Below are positions 25,947 to 36,226 of a stretch of DNA of 64,000 nt, piece by piece. Location: NCBI RefSeq assembly GCF_000011385.1, contig NC_005125.1, positions 124,001-188,000 of the forward strand, in the 5' to 3' direction. A model generated the notes under the pieces. It searched no databases and was not told the DNA's origin. It saw nothing but the letters and a program-made list of their open reading frames with translations. The position numbers and the translations under genes were made by a program. Position 1 is the stretch's first letter. Each line of letters starts with the position of its first letter. The DNA comes from Gloeobacter violaceus PCC 7421. Lineage in GTDB: Bacteria; Cyanobacteriota; Cyanobacteriia; Gloeobacterales; Gloeobacteraceae.

Positions 25947-26302
25947 GCCCCAGGAAGGTTACGGTCCGGGTGAACAGCCCGAGTTCGTTGTAGAACTCGG
26001 GCCTCCCGACTTCTACCGCTTGCCGGGCCGGTGCGGTGCTGCACGACCGGGGCGAGCAGCACCGCACCGGCCGCGCCGATCAGCGCGTCGATCTGCCAGC
26101 CGAACAGACCCCAATAGAAAAGGTCCGTGAAACCGACATAAACGCCACCGACACCCAAAAGGCCAAAGACCGTCAGGGCTATCCCCTGAGTGAGTTGCTG
26201 TTTTTCTTCGCGAGCACGTTTGAGGTTGTACCCGCAATTCGGGCAAGAATCTGCCTTTTGTGACATCGGACGTGTGCATTCGGGACAAGGAATCAGGGCC
26301 AT
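25691..26302 (-). CDS. Zinc-ribbon membrane protein, uncertain C-terminus
   Basis: The start MALIPCPECTRPMSQKADSCPNCGYNLKR is a zinc ribbon (CPEC and CPNC) followed by a charged helix and two hydrophobic segments (GIALTVFGLLGVGGVYVGF and LIGAAGAVLLAPVV). The first ~100 residues look genuine. After about 26010 the open frame runs through a hairpin and then antisense to the neighbouring gene, so the last ~100 residues are probably not native. Either the gene lost its own stop or it was truncated by rearrangement. Confidence 0.5.
   Translation of the reverse strand: MALIPCPECTRPMSQKADSCPNCGYNLKRAREEKQQLTQGIALTVFGLLGVGGVYVGFTDLFYWGLFGWQIDALIGAAGAVLLAPVVQHRTGPASGRSREARVLQRTRAVHPDRNLPGAHIQSGSSVMPMGVSVVWCAPSVPAGSGRASGRFSVAKMTSKTLPPIPVASAPSSLLTHRNQLPWASATLVGHIVKEMAVAPASA
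25978..26001. terminator. Perfect 9-bp stem hairpin
   Basis: CCCGAGTTC and GAACTCGGG flank a GTTGTA loop, 32 bases after the stop of the split secreted gene. No T-run follows on the plus strand. It lies inside the 3' extension of the minus-strand zinc-ribbon frame. Confidence 0.6.
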
Positions 26303-26633
26303 ATTTTGCTCTGCTCCGCAATTGAGGTGAATGGAAACCACATTTTGTGCAGAAGTTTGCCGAAATCTCCACTCCTGGGGTGTAATTGTCTTCCTGAAAG
26401 AGATATTTGCGGAAATGGTCTGAGAATCGCGCACGGCCTGGCAAGCTTTTGGGCCGTCCGTATATCTGCGATTCGCATAAAACCACCCATCTCAACGGGG
26501 GTGCCGACTGCAGCTGATTCTCAATCCTCACGCTGACGGTAGTGCACCAGCAGCCGGGCAAGCTCACCGAATCTGCAGGACGAAATTATTCCAGCAAGGC
26601 CCCAGCTACAGGCGCTTCACGGCAGCGTGCGGG
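26303..26633. other. 331-bp intergenic region, no gene seen
   Basis: Lies upstream of the zinc-ribbon gene. The only structure noted is ACGGCC (26433-26438) pairing with GGCCGT (26452-26457). No supportable ORF. Confidence 0.35.
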
Positions 26634-28025
26634 TCAGCCGGCATCGGTGCGGGGCGCAGCAGCGGCGTACTTGAGCAGCACGAACGAGATGTTGTCGTGC
26701 CCCAGCTCCAAAAGGGCCATTTCAACGAGCGCAGCGCCCGCAGCTTCGAGATTGCCCCTATCGAGCAATGGCAAAAACGCCTCGCGCCAGTGGCGTTCCA
26801 CAAAGTCGCCGTCCGAGAGTCCGTCGCTGCACAGCAGCACCAGACAATCTTCCGGAAGCAAAAAGCTCCGGGTGGTGGGCTTGAGGTCGTTCGGAGGAAT
26901 CACCCCAAGCGCCTGGGTCAGCCTGCCGCTGCCGGACTGCCGGTGCAGCGCCCGGCGGGTGGTGCGCGCCAGACTCACCTCCAGATTGAGCACATCGTCA
27001 TCGACGCTCAACTGCTGGCAGTGCCGCCGGTCGATAAGATAGACGCGACTGTCGCCCACATGCACCGTGTGCAGCAACGGTCCCCTCAAAAAGCAGGCTG
27101 CCACGGTCGTACCCATCTGCCGCCGCCCGCTGCGCCCCTGCCGCTGGTTGAGCCGCCACAGCCGCTGGTGGGCCCGCTGCGCCGCACCCGCCAGTTGAGC
27201 GCGCAGCTCGGAGGGGGGGGAATCCTGATAGCTCAAGCAGGCAAAGTCCTGCTGAAGCGAAGAGATGGCCAGAAAACTGGCCAGTTTGCCCCCTTCGTGT
27301 CCGCCCATGCCGTCGCAGACTACGGCGAAGCGGCCCTGGGGATCATAGACCAGACAATCTTCATTCAGCTCCCGGCGCCCCGGGTGGGTGGCGCTGGTTA
27401 CCGCCTGCACCCGACAACCGGTGTTCGTCTGTACCGCCAGAGCTTCCAGCGCCGCCACCAGCACCTCTATCCGAGCGAATTTTCCGGCTGCAAGTGCTTG
27501 GACCACGGCGCGCAGCTCGCCCACCATCGGTGTGAGCGAGAGCCAGCTTGCCGCCAAGGCCTGCAAAGATACCGGCACCCGGTCTTGAGTGAGATAAAAC
27601 AGGCGCACCTGCCAGCCCTGCACTCCGATATTGGCCGACGCGAGCAGCGAAGATACGACCTTCTGCCGACAACACGGCTCCCAAAGTTTCGCCAGTTGCA
27701 ACAACCAGCCCAACTGCCGCAGCGGCTCCGCCATGGGCCAGGACTGCCCCAAGGTGGGCCAGGGAGCGCCGTCTTCCTCCAGCGGCGCGTTTTCGAGCAA
27801 CAGGCACCGGCCGGGGGTGAACTGGGCATGCACCTCCGGGATCGCCCAGCGCCATGGGTTGAGGCGCTGGTAAGGCTGAGCCGTGTCCAGCGTGACATCG
27901 GGGGGTGTACTTTCGCGCTCCGGGTAAAGGTCGCGCACCACCAGCGGAGAGCGATTGACAACGGTGTAGCGGTCAGCCAGCGGGGAAGGCAGGCGTTGGT
28001 ACTCTTCGGTGGCAAGGTAATACAT
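26634..28025 (-). CDS. PP2C-family Ser/Thr protein phosphatase
   Basis: About 463 residues from MYYLATEEYQRLP; the frame is open further upstream, but those residues look non-coding. The N-terminal ~235 residues resemble the kinase-like or regulatory region seen in cyanobacterial PP2C proteins (GRCLLLENAPLEEDG, LRQLGWLLQLAKLWEPCC). The catalytic domain follows: HPGRRELNEDCLVYD, FAVVCDGMGGHEGGK (metal-binding Asp-Gly), GTTVAACFL, VGDSRVYLIDR, LCSDGLSD and GHDNISFVLL. All PPM metal ligands are visible. It dephosphorylates Ser/Thr phosphoproteins; the target is unknown. Confidence 0.88.
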   Translation of the reverse strand: MYYLATEEYQRLPSPLADRYTVVNRSPLVVRDLYPERESTPPDVTLDTAQPYQRLNPWRWAIPEVHAQFTPGRCLLLENAPLEEDGAPWPTLGQSWPMAEPLRQLGWLLQLAKLWEPCCRQKVVSSLLASANIGVQGWQVRLFYLTQDRVPVSLQALAASWLSLTPMVGELRAVVQALAAGKFARIEVLVAALEALAVQTNTGCRVQAVTSATHPGRRELNEDCLVYDPQGRFAVVCDGMGGHEGGKLASFLAISSLQQDFACLSYQDSPPSELRAQLAGAAQRAHQRLWRLNQRQGRSGRRQMGTTVAACFLRGPLLHTVHVGDSRVYLIDRRHCQQLSVDDDVLNLEVSLARTTRRALHRQSGSGRLTQALGVIPPNDLKPTTRSFLLPEDCLVLLCSDGLSDGDFVERHWREAFLPLLDRGNLEAAGAALVEMALLELGHDNISFVLLKYAAAAPRTDAG

Positions 28026-28221
28026 CTTGTGCTGATGGGTGGGATAGGGCGGCTTCGTCCGTGTCCGGCAACCCGACTCCACGGCGCAACCCGCCGCAGG
28101 CTCTCCAGACGGCAGGCAGTTCGAGGGTCTATTTAATAAGCGAGATTTTGGGCTCGAAAGGCTCACTATGCGGTTAATTTTTCACCGGGCCACCGCTATA
28201 ACTCATACAACCGCGCAGATT

Positions 28222-30165
<1,944 letters not shown>

Positions 30166-30169
30166 GGCG

Positions 30170-30478
30170 CTAGCCGGCCTTGGCTTGCGCTTTGGCGAGG
30201 GCGGTGCGCAGCGCGGCGTCGAGGCGGGATTTTTTGCGCGCGCCGGTGTTGGTGTGGATGACGCCCGCCTTGATCGCCTTGTCGATGCGGCTGAAGGTCT
30301 GGTTCAAAAGCGCCTGCACCTCGGTAAGCACCGCTTCGGAGGGCGATTGGGCATATTCGCCCAGGCGGGTCATGAACTTTTTGGTGAAGGTTTTGATCAT
30401 CGATTTGTAGGCGATGTTGCGCTGGCGGTTGCGCTCGGCCACATCGACCCGCTTGATGGCAGATTTGATATTCGGCAC
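30170..30478 (-). CDS. rpsT: 30S ribosomal protein S20
   Basis: 102 residues from a GTG start: [20 protein letters not shown], then [33 protein letters not shown] and [11 protein letters not shown]. These are the three-helix, Lys/Arg-rich features of bS20. AGGA lies about ten bases upstream of the GTG. Starting further upstream would add non-homologous residues. Divergent from a small coiled-coil gene. Confidence 0.96.
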   Translation of the reverse strand: MPNIKSAIKRVDVAERNRQRNIAYKSMIKTFTKKFMTRLGEYAQSPSEAVLTEVQALLNQTFSRIDKAIKAGVIHTNTGARKKSRLDAALRTALAKAQAKAG

Positions 30479-30620
30479 GGTGTTCTCTTCCTGGCAAATA
30501 CTTCGGCAGCACACAATTTTAAACCAAAGCACCAGGCTTTGTGACAAGTTCTTGCACGCGCAAAACAGGCTCCGATGCAGCGGATATACTGACCGGTGCC
30601 GAACACAGAGACGGTTCTCG

Positions 30621-30890
30621 ATGGATCTAGAGGCTCTACACAGCAAGCGCGACCTCCTCTACCGCGAAGCCAGAGAAATTCACCAGCAGCGACTTGTGCT
30701 CGACCGTAACCTGCGCCGGGTGACCGGTACCGACCCGATGGCTTGCCAGCGCCGGGCGTTATTGCAGGCAGAATTTGACGAATTGACCATCCATTTGCGG
30801 ACCCTCTCCACCAAGATCCGCGCCCTCAGCCAACAGATCGACGCCCGCCTGACCACCGTCGAAGTTTGGCGCAACGAACACACCGGCTGA
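30621..30890 (+). CDS. Small coiled-coil hypothetical protein
   Basis: 89 residues, almost entirely charged helix: MDLEALHSKRDLLYREAREI, QRRALLQAEFDELTIHL, TLSTKIRALSQQIDARL, with heptad-like spacing. I do not recognise a family. The ATG at 30621 is the first that gives consistent helix character. It lies between the rpsT promoter region and the penicillin-binding protein gene on the same strand as the latter. Confidence 0.5.
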   Translation: MDLEALHSKRDLLYREAREIHQQRLVLDRNLRRVTGTDPMACQRRALLQAEFDELTIHLRTLSTKIRALSQQIDARLTTVEVWRNEHTG

Positions 30891-31005
30891 GCCTGCCCGG
30901 AACGCGGCGCGGGCGCCCGGCGTCTTCGACACAGTGGAGGCGGCCATGGCTTCGGATCGCTAGACTGATCCTACGTATCGCCCGCCTGCCCGCCCGCTGG
31001 AGCCG

Positions 31006-33126
31006 ATGACCGCCAAGTTTTTTGCGTCCATGGCCGATACCTGGCGCCGCCATCGCCGAGCGTGGTTTATCGGCATTGTCGTCACGCTCGCCGGGGCGCT
31101 GCTGGGCCTGTGGTTTGCCCTGCTGTGGGATCTGCCCACCGCCCAGCAGGTACGCCGCTTTACCCCCGAAAACCGGCTCATCGTCAAGGCGATGGACGGA
31201 TCGCGCCTCTACAGCGCCGCCCGGGGTCCGGCCAAGCAGGTCAAGTACCGGCAAATACCCGAATACCTGGTCCAGGCGGTCGTCGCCACCGAGGACCGGC
31301 GCTTCTACAACCATCCCGGCATCGATCTGATCGGCATCGGCCGGGCGCTGTGGCGCGACGCGGAGGCGGGGGAGGTGCGCGAGGGCGGCTCGACCATCAC
31401 CCAGCAATTGGCGCGCAATTTGTTTTTGACCCAGGAGCGCACCCTCTGGCGCAAGTTCAAAGAGATCCTGATCGCCGCGCGCATCGAGCAGGAGTTGTCC
31501 AAAGCAGAAATTCTCACCCTCTACCTCAACCAGATCTATTTCGGCTCCGGCGCCTACGGTGTCGCGGACGCGGCACGTCTATATTTCAGCAAGAACATCG
31601 AGAAGCTCACCCTCACCGAAGCGGCGCTGCTCGCCGGTTTGCCCCAGGCCCCCAGCCGCTACTCGCCGCTAATCGACAAGACCCTGGCGCGCAAGCGCCG
31701 CGATGTGGTGCTCAAGAACATGGTCGAGGTGGGATATCTAAATGCACAGCAGTACGCCTCGGCCCGCAAAAAGTCGGTGGTGCTCAGACCCGGCCCCCGC
31801 TCCGAAAAAACCCAGGCCGCCTACTTCGTCGATTACGTGCGCTCGCAGCTGGCGAGCCTGCTTGGCACCGAGAGCGTTCCGGGGGGGCTGACCATCGAGA
31901 CGACCCTCGACCCACAGATGCAGGCGCAGGCCCAAAAAGCGCTCGGCGGTGCGCTGGCCGATTACCGCTCCCGGCGCGTCGGCCAGGGGGCGATCATCAC
32001 CCTCGACCCGGCCACGGGCGAAATTCGGGCGATGGCAGGCGGCGGCGACTATCAAAAAAGCCAGTTCAACCGCACCGTGCAGGCCCTGCGCCAACCGGGT
32101 TCGACGTTCAAAACCTTTGTCTACACCGCCGCTATCGAATCCGGCAGCCGCCCGGAGGACATACTAAGCGACCGGCCGGTCCGCTTCGGCGCCTATCAGG
32201 TCAAAAATGCCGATCGCCGCTACTACGGCGAGATGACGCTGGTGAACGCCCTTAAAGAATCGCGCAACACTGTCGCGGTACAACTGTTTACGCGCGTGGG
32301 CGAGGACAAAGTTGTCGATGTCGCCCGCCGCATGGGGGTGCGCAGCCGCCTGCGCACGGGGGCGGCGATGGCCCTCGGGGCCTCGGAGCTGACGCTGCTG
32401 GAACTCACCAGCGCCCACGGCACCCTCGCCAACGGCGGAGTCCATGTGGCACCCACCGCCGTGCGCCGCATTGTCGATTCGCAAGGCAAAGTACTCTACG
32501 CGGCGGTACCGCGCACCCGGGTGGCTCTTTCTTCGGCGGTCGCCGCCACCGTCACCCGCATGCTGGAGCAGGTCATCGCCAACGGCACCGGCCGCAAAGC
32601 CGCCATCGATCGCCCGGCGGCGGGCAAGACCGGCACCAGCGAAAACTACCGCGACTTACTTTTTGTGGGCTACACGCCCCAACTGGTGACGGGCGTCTGG
32701 CTGGGCAACGACGACAATCGCCCGACGCGCGGCAGCAGCGCCCTGGCAGCCGTTCTCTGGGGCCGGTACATGGGCCGGGTGATGGCGACTTTTCCGGTCA
32801 AGGCATTTCCTGCCCTGGAGCAGAGCGAACCGCTCGAAGTCTCGCCGCCGATGGGTGAGGAGTACCCGGCCGAATTGCCTGAGGGTCTGGAGGAGCCTTC
32901 CCCCGAGCCCGAGCCGACCGGCGAATGCTACGAGAGCGATCAAGGTCAACTCGTCTGCCCGAACGAAACCGACAGCGCGGCCTCCCCCGCAACGGCCGAA
33001 CCGCCCCCCGAGGTGCCGGATATTCCCGAGTCACCCGCATCGCCGCAAAATCCGGAAGAGCCCGCCGAAACGAACCCTTCGCGGCCCTCGGCCGAACTGG
33101 ATCGTCCGCCGGCACCGACGCCTTAG
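31006..33126 (+). CDS. Class A penicillin-binding protein (PBP1A type)
   Basis: 706 residues; polymerises and cross-links peptidoglycan in the periplasm. A cytoplasmic N-terminus and one membrane helix (WFIGIVVTLAGALLGLWFAL) precede the GT51 glycosyltransferase: ATEDRRFYNHPGID (Glu96), REGGSTITQQLARN, KFKEILIAARIEQELSK, LNQIYFGSGAYGV. The transpeptidase has RQPGSTFKTF (Ser366, Lys369), ESRNTVAV (SxN-type) and KTGTSEN (Lys541). The last ~100 residues are a Pro/Glu-rich tail. The next gene begins 26 bases later. Confidence 0.94.
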   Translation: MTAKFFASMADTWRRHRRAWFIGIVVTLAGALLGLWFALLWDLPTAQQVRRFTPENRLIVKAMDGSRLYSAARGPAKQVKYRQIPEYLVQAVVATEDRRFYNHPGIDLIGIGRALWRDAEAGEVREGGSTITQQLARNLFLTQERTLWRKFKEILIAARIEQELSKAEILTLYLNQIYFGSGAYGVADAARLYFSKNIEKLTLTEAALLAGLPQAPSRYSPLIDKTLARKRRDVVLKNMVEVGYLNAQQYASARKKSVVLRPGPRSEKTQAAYFVDYVRSQLASLLGTESVPGGLTIETTLDPQMQAQAQKALGGALADYRSRRVGQGAIITLDPATGEIRAMAGGGDYQKSQFNRTVQALRQPGSTFKTFVYTAAIESGSRPEDILSDRPVRFGAYQVKNADRRYYGEMTLVNALKESRNTVAVQLFTRVGEDKVVDVARRMGVRSRLRTGAAMALGASELTLLELTSAHGTLANGGVHVAPTAVRRIVDSQGKVLYAAVPRTRVALSSAVAATVTRMLEQVIANGTGRKAAIDRPAAGKTGTSENYRDLLFVGYTPQLVTGVWLGNDDNRPTRGSSALAAVLWGRYMGRVMATFPVKAFPALEQSEPLEVSPPMGEEYPAELPEGLEEPSPEPEPTGECYESDQGQLVCPNETDSAASPATAEPPPEVPDIPESPASPQNPEEPAETNPSRPSAELDRPPAPTP

Positions 33127-33152
33127 ACCGCGCTTCGCCTTATCCTGGAAGG

Positions 33153-33506
33153 ATGAGCCCCGATCGCACCGTCTATTCCACCCACCCGCGCCCCCAGCCG
33201 CGCTGTGAGATCTGCGGCGAACTGGAAAGCGTTTGCGTGTGTGAGCCGCAATTTATCGCGCCCAACAAGCAAACCGCCCGCCTCGCCCACGACCGCAAGC
33301 GCCGCCGCGGCAAGGTGGTGACCATGGTGAGCGGCCTCATCCTACCCGAGGCCCAACTCGACGAACTAGCCAAACTGCTCAAAAGCGAGTGTGGTGCAGG
33401 CGGCACGGTCAAAGACGGCGAAATCGAGATCCAGGGCGAACACCGCGAGAAAGTGGCGGGCATTCTCCAAAAGTTGGGCTTCAAGATTAAACTAGTTGGC
33501 GGCTGA
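33153..33506 (+). CDS. SUI1/eIF1-family translation factor (YciH type)
   Basis: 117 residues. The N-terminus has a small Cys cluster (CEICGELESVCVC), then the SUI1 fold: KVVTMVSGLILPEAQLDELAKLLKSECGAGGTVKD split over two strands, ending KVAGILQKLGFKIKLVGG. Bacterial homologues (YciH) influence initiation-codon fidelity. GGAAGG directly abuts the ATG, so ribosome binding may be weak. Co-directional with the penicillin-binding protein. Confidence 0.9.
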   Translation: MSPDRTVYSTHPRPQPRCEICGELESVCVCEPQFIAPNKQTARLAHDRKRRRGKVVTMVSGLILPEAQLDELAKLLKSECGAGGTVKDGEIEIQGEHREKVAGILQKLGFKIKLVGG

Positions 33507-33511
33507 GCAAG

Positions 33512-33802
33512 GTGAAATTCTTGGAAGATCCATACCAGTCCAGTGGGAAAAGCCCGGTTGGCCGCACGGCCCCCGGCGCCGTGGATTCAGATCAAAGACC
33601 GATCGACACCATCACCTTCCGCGGTGAAATCGAAAAGGGCCGCGACTGGGTCGTGTTTGTCCGGCAGATGGTCAGTCGGCTCGATGGACCCGAAGCCTGG
33701 ATACGCGCTGTCGCGATGGGAGTCGGAGCCCTGCTGATGATCTTCCCGAAGGCGGCGTGGTGCGCCCTGGTCAAACTCGGGATCGCCAAGGACAAGGACT
33801 GA
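33512..33802 (+). CDS. Hypothetical protein with one C-terminal hydrophobic segment
   Basis: 96 residues from a GTG six bases after the SUI1 stop. An N-terminal Ser/Pro-rich segment, TITFRGEIEKGRDWVVFVRQ and a hydrophobic C-terminal stretch (IRAVAMGVGALLMIFPKAAWCALV). Family unknown. The tight spacing on both sides (five and eight bases) argues that it is a real operon member. Confidence 0.5.
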   Translation: MKFLEDPYQSSGKSPVGRTAPGAVDSDQRPIDTITFRGEIEKGRDWVVFVRQMVSRLDGPEAWIRAVAMGVGALLMIFPKAAWCALVKLGIAKDKD

Positions 33803-33810
33803 ACGCATTT

Positions 33811-34353
33811 ATGTTTCTCGATACCAAAGATTACCCTTTTGCAGCGCACCTGGAGGCCAACTGGCGGGTCATCCTGGCCGAACTGCAGCAACTGGACAAT
33901 CAAAACTTTTTTGCCTGGCCCGAAAAGCAGTACTACGGCGAGGGGTGGGACATCTTTGCGCTCTACACCTACGGGGTGCCCCTCGGCAAAAATTGCAAAC
34001 TCTGTCCGCAAACAGCCGCGCTGGTCAAGAAAATCCCCGGCATGATGACGGCGGTGTTCTCCCGAATGGCCCCCGGCTTGCACATCGCCCCGCACCGGGG
34101 CGAACCGGCGGGGCTATTGCGCTACCACATGGGCCTTATCATCCCCCCCGGCTGTGGTTTGCGCGTCGGCCCCGAGACGCGCAGCGTCCAGGAAGGCGGC
34201 AGCATTGTCTTCGACGACACCACCGAACACGAGGCCTGGAACCGCAGCGACCGCGAACGCATCGTCCTGCTGGTGGATTTTAAATCCCCCAACGCCAAGC
34301 AGGGCTTCACCCTCGCCAGCATGTTCCAACGCCTCAGGGGCAGCAAAGGTTAG
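33811..34353 (+). CDS. Aspartyl/asparaginyl beta-hydroxylase-like dioxygenase
   Basis: 180 residues from the ATG at 33811. The jelly-roll Asp/Asn hydroxylase domain is clear: FFAWPEKQYYGEGWDIFALY, MMTAVFSRMAPGLHIAPHRG (first iron-binding His), LLRYHMGLIIPPGCGLRV and VFDDTTEHEAWNRSDRERIVLLVDF (second His). Bacterial members hydroxylate peptides or lipids with 2-oxoglutarate. Last gene of the run that starts with the penicillin-binding protein. Confidence 0.88.
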   Translation: MFLDTKDYPFAAHLEANWRVILAELQQLDNQNFFAWPEKQYYGEGWDIFALYTYGVPLGKNCKLCPQTAALVKKIPGMMTAVFSRMAPGLHIAPHRGEPAGLLRYHMGLIIPPGCGLRVGPETRSVQEGGSIVFDDTTEHEAWNRSDRERIVLLVDFKSPNAKQGFTLASMFQRLRGSKG

Positions 34354-34499
34354 AGCAGCGTTATCTAAAGCGGTTGGAAGGACTCAACGCGGATATCGAT
34401 GTGGGTCTTGCAGATCTGGCAGCCGGTCGTTCGAGTCCAGGTGAGCAAGTGCGCGAGCGACTGGCTCAGCACCGAGCCGAGCGGAAGACTGAAGCGTGA
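34353..34499 (+). pseudogene. C-terminal fragment of a ParD/RHH-type antitoxin
   Basis: Open frame without a start: LKRLEGLNADIDVGLADLAA, then GRSSPGEQVRERLAQHR, ending in a TGA that overlaps the GTG of the toxin fragment (GTGA). The helical DVGLADLAAGR segment is the toxin-neutralising tail of ParD-type antitoxins; compare the intact antitoxin at 35191, which has AIARGLADAEAGRV. The DNA-binding N-terminal part is absent. Confidence 0.55.
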
Positions 34500-34714
34500 C
34501 CCGCTTCAATATCTCCGAGCAGGCCGAGCGTGATCTCACCGAAATAAGGAATTACATCGCCAGAGACAACATCGAGGCTGCGGACCGGTTGATTGACGGG
34601 TTTTTTGAGGCTTTCGAGCGGATTGCCACAATGCCCAATGCCGGGCACAGACGCACCGGAAAACTCGACCCGCCAGGCCGGAGACTGCGCGCCCTGATCG
34701 CGCCTGCTGGATGA
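34496..34714 (+). pseudogene. ParE/RelE-type toxin, C-terminally truncated
   Basis: TRFNISEQAERDLTEIRNYI, then DRLIDGFFEAFERIATMPNAGHRR is the N-terminal two-thirds of a ParE toxin. After about residue 55 homology is lost (PPGRRLRALIAPAG) and the DNA runs directly into a recombinase remnant, so the conserved C-terminal beta strands that carry the toxic residues are missing. Probably inactive. Confidence 0.65.
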
Positions 34715-34889
34715 TCTGAAGCAGCGCGGCGTGAAATTCTAGTCCCTGACCGGGGCGATTAACGCGACCACGCCGACCGGACGGGCCATGTGGCAGATGA
34801 TCGGGGTCCTGACCGGGCTGGAGTGCAGCCTCATCAGCGAGCGCACCCGTGCGGGAGTGAAGGCAACCGAGAGCCGGGGCGTGAAGTTC
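34701..34889 (+). pseudogene. Fragment of a serine recombinase (resolvase)
   Basis: RLLDDLKQRGVKF, an in-frame TAG at 34740-34742, then SLTGAINATTPTGRAMWQM, IGVLTGLECSLISERTRAGV and ESRGVKF. This is the second half of a Tn3-type resolvase catalytic domain and its E-helix. No catalytic Ser segment or C-terminal helix-turn-helix is present. A dead remnant, perhaps of a lost transposon or plasmid. Confidence 0.75.
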
Positions 34890-34894
34890 GTGTT

Positions 34895-35194
34895 CTATGG
34901 GCTTGGGAACAGCAGCGTTTCGTAATCCTGTGCGCCATGCAGGATGTGCACAATCTCAATCAACGATCCACGGACGCGGTAGAAAATCAGGTAATCTCGA
35001 TAGACACAGCGTCGGATGTTGAACTGCTCATAACGCGGAACAAGTGGAAAGGCACGGGGCATATCCGCCAGAGCAAGGCAACGGTCCAACAACTCATCGA
35101 CAAAGATTATGGCCCGTTCAAGGTTGTGCAGCCGGATAAAACTGCCAATGGCGACTAAATCGGCCCTTGCCGCTGCTGTGATGACGACCCTCAT
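34895..35194 (-). CDS. ParE/RelE-type toxin
   Basis: 99 residues, full length: RVVITAAARADLVAIGSFIR, ERAIIFVDELLDRCLALADM, FPLVPRYEQFNIRRCVYRDYLIFYRV and EIVHILHGAQDYETLL. The central Arg-Arg-Tyr strand and the terminal HGAQDYE match ParE-type gyrase or RelE-type ribosome toxins. The ATG overlaps the antitoxin stop (ATGA), the standard translational coupling. Confidence 0.85.
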   Translation of the reverse strand: MRVVITAAARADLVAIGSFIRLHNLERAIIFVDELLDRCLALADMPRAFPLVPRYEQFNIRRCVYRDYLIFYRVRGSLIEIVHILHGAQDYETLLFPSP

Positions 35195-35466
35195 ACAGGA
35201 AAATGCTCAGGGCCATTCGTAAAGGAGTCGCGCAGTTCTGTGCGCATCTGGTCAATATCCTGCACTCGACCCGCTTCGGCATCGGCAAGTCCCCGCGCAA
35301 TCGCAGTATCCAGCCGCTCAAGCCGTCGTTCGCGTTCCATCATGCCGCGCAGGGCCTCGCGGATGATCTCGCTGTTGGAAGCGTACAGACCGGAATCGAC
35401 CTTCTGGCGGATAAAGTCTGCCATTTCGGAGGGCAGGGTGATTGAGAGCTTTTCTGCAGGTCGCAT
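35191..35466 (-). CDS. ParD-family antitoxin
   Basis: 91 residues starting MRPAEKLSITLPSEMADFIR. The ribbon-helix-helix (LSITLPSEMADFIRQKVDSG, ASNSEIIREALRGMM) binds its own promoter; the C-terminal helix (DTAIARGLADAEAGRVQDID) wraps the toxin. Longer starts upstream add non-homologous residues. The AT-rich stretch just upstream (AATTAATAGCATAAAATACT) is a plausible promoter. Confidence 0.87.
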   Translation of the reverse strand: MRPAEKLSITLPSEMADFIRQKVDSGLYASNSEIIREALRGMMERERRLERLDTAIARGLADAEAGRVQDIDQMRTELRDSFTNGPEHFPV

Positions 35467-35621
35467 GGCACCACCCTTCAAGCGCGGATCGGCTGTCAGC
35501 AATTAATAGCATAAAATACTACTTAATACTACCAGCAGCGCGGCCAATCCCCTGTGTCGTCCTTGTACTGTCGCTCCCCCTTCAGGGGGGACAATTCGAT
35601 CTTGAAAGTGTTCCCGGCGTT

Positions 35622-36164
35622 CTAGTCAGCTGTGCAGCTATGCTCCCGCAGGCGGCTGTAAATGAAGGCGAGGGCCGTTGTGGGGACGCGCGTATTGCCG
35701 GTGACTTGCCAGCCGACTACCCGATTGGGAGCGGTCCACAGATCGAGGTGGGCCACGGCCGGGTCGGCAAAAAAGTTGGTACGGCCCATGCCAAAAGGTA
35801 GCGAGGTGCGATGGGTAAATGCGTCGTGGCTGAGCCGGTAGATGGGGAACGCATGAAACAGCGGCACCAGCCAGCCGTCCAGGGCAATCAACGCTTCGAT
35901 CGTGATCCCGGCGCCAACCAGATAGCTGCGCTGCAAAGCGGCGGCGGCCCCCACCACCCCGGCGCTGAAGGCGATCACCACTACCGAGCAACCTGTGCAA
36001 TCGGCCAGCAGTGCGCGCACGGATCCCGGCAGGTATGGCGGCGCTTCGGGGGCGAGCAGGCGGTGCGGTAGGCCCAAGGCGGCGCAAAAGGCTACGGTGG
36101 CGGCGCGCTTGGCGGGCGAACCCTGATCGCCCGGGATCACGATCAACCTCTTCTTTGAGACCAT
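35622..36164 (-). CDS. Alpha/beta-hydrolase-like hypothetical protein
   Basis: 180 residues: LIVIPGDQGSPAKRAATVAF, CSVVVIAFSAGVVGAAAAL (a nucleophile-elbow-like SAG instead of GxSxG), ALIALDGWLVPLFHAFPIYRLSHD and VGWQVTGNTRVPTTAL. The fold order suggests a small alpha/beta hydrolase, but the canonical motif is not exact. Similar proteins occur in cyanobacteria without assigned function. Divergent from the chelatase gene across 62 bp. Confidence 0.55.
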   Translation of the reverse strand: MVSKKRLIVIPGDQGSPAKRAATVAFCAALGLPHRLLAPEAPPYLPGSVRALLADCTGCSVVVIAFSAGVVGAAAALQRSYLVGAGITIEALIALDGWLVPLFHAFPIYRLSHDAFTHRTSLPFGMGRTNFFADPAVAHLDLWTAPNRVVGWQVTGNTRVPTTALAFIYSRLREHSCTAD

Positions 36165-36226
36165 TGCTCGCCTATCCCTCCCCTGGGGATGATAGCGTGG
36201 GGTAGAACAGGTGCAGGAGCGAAGCT

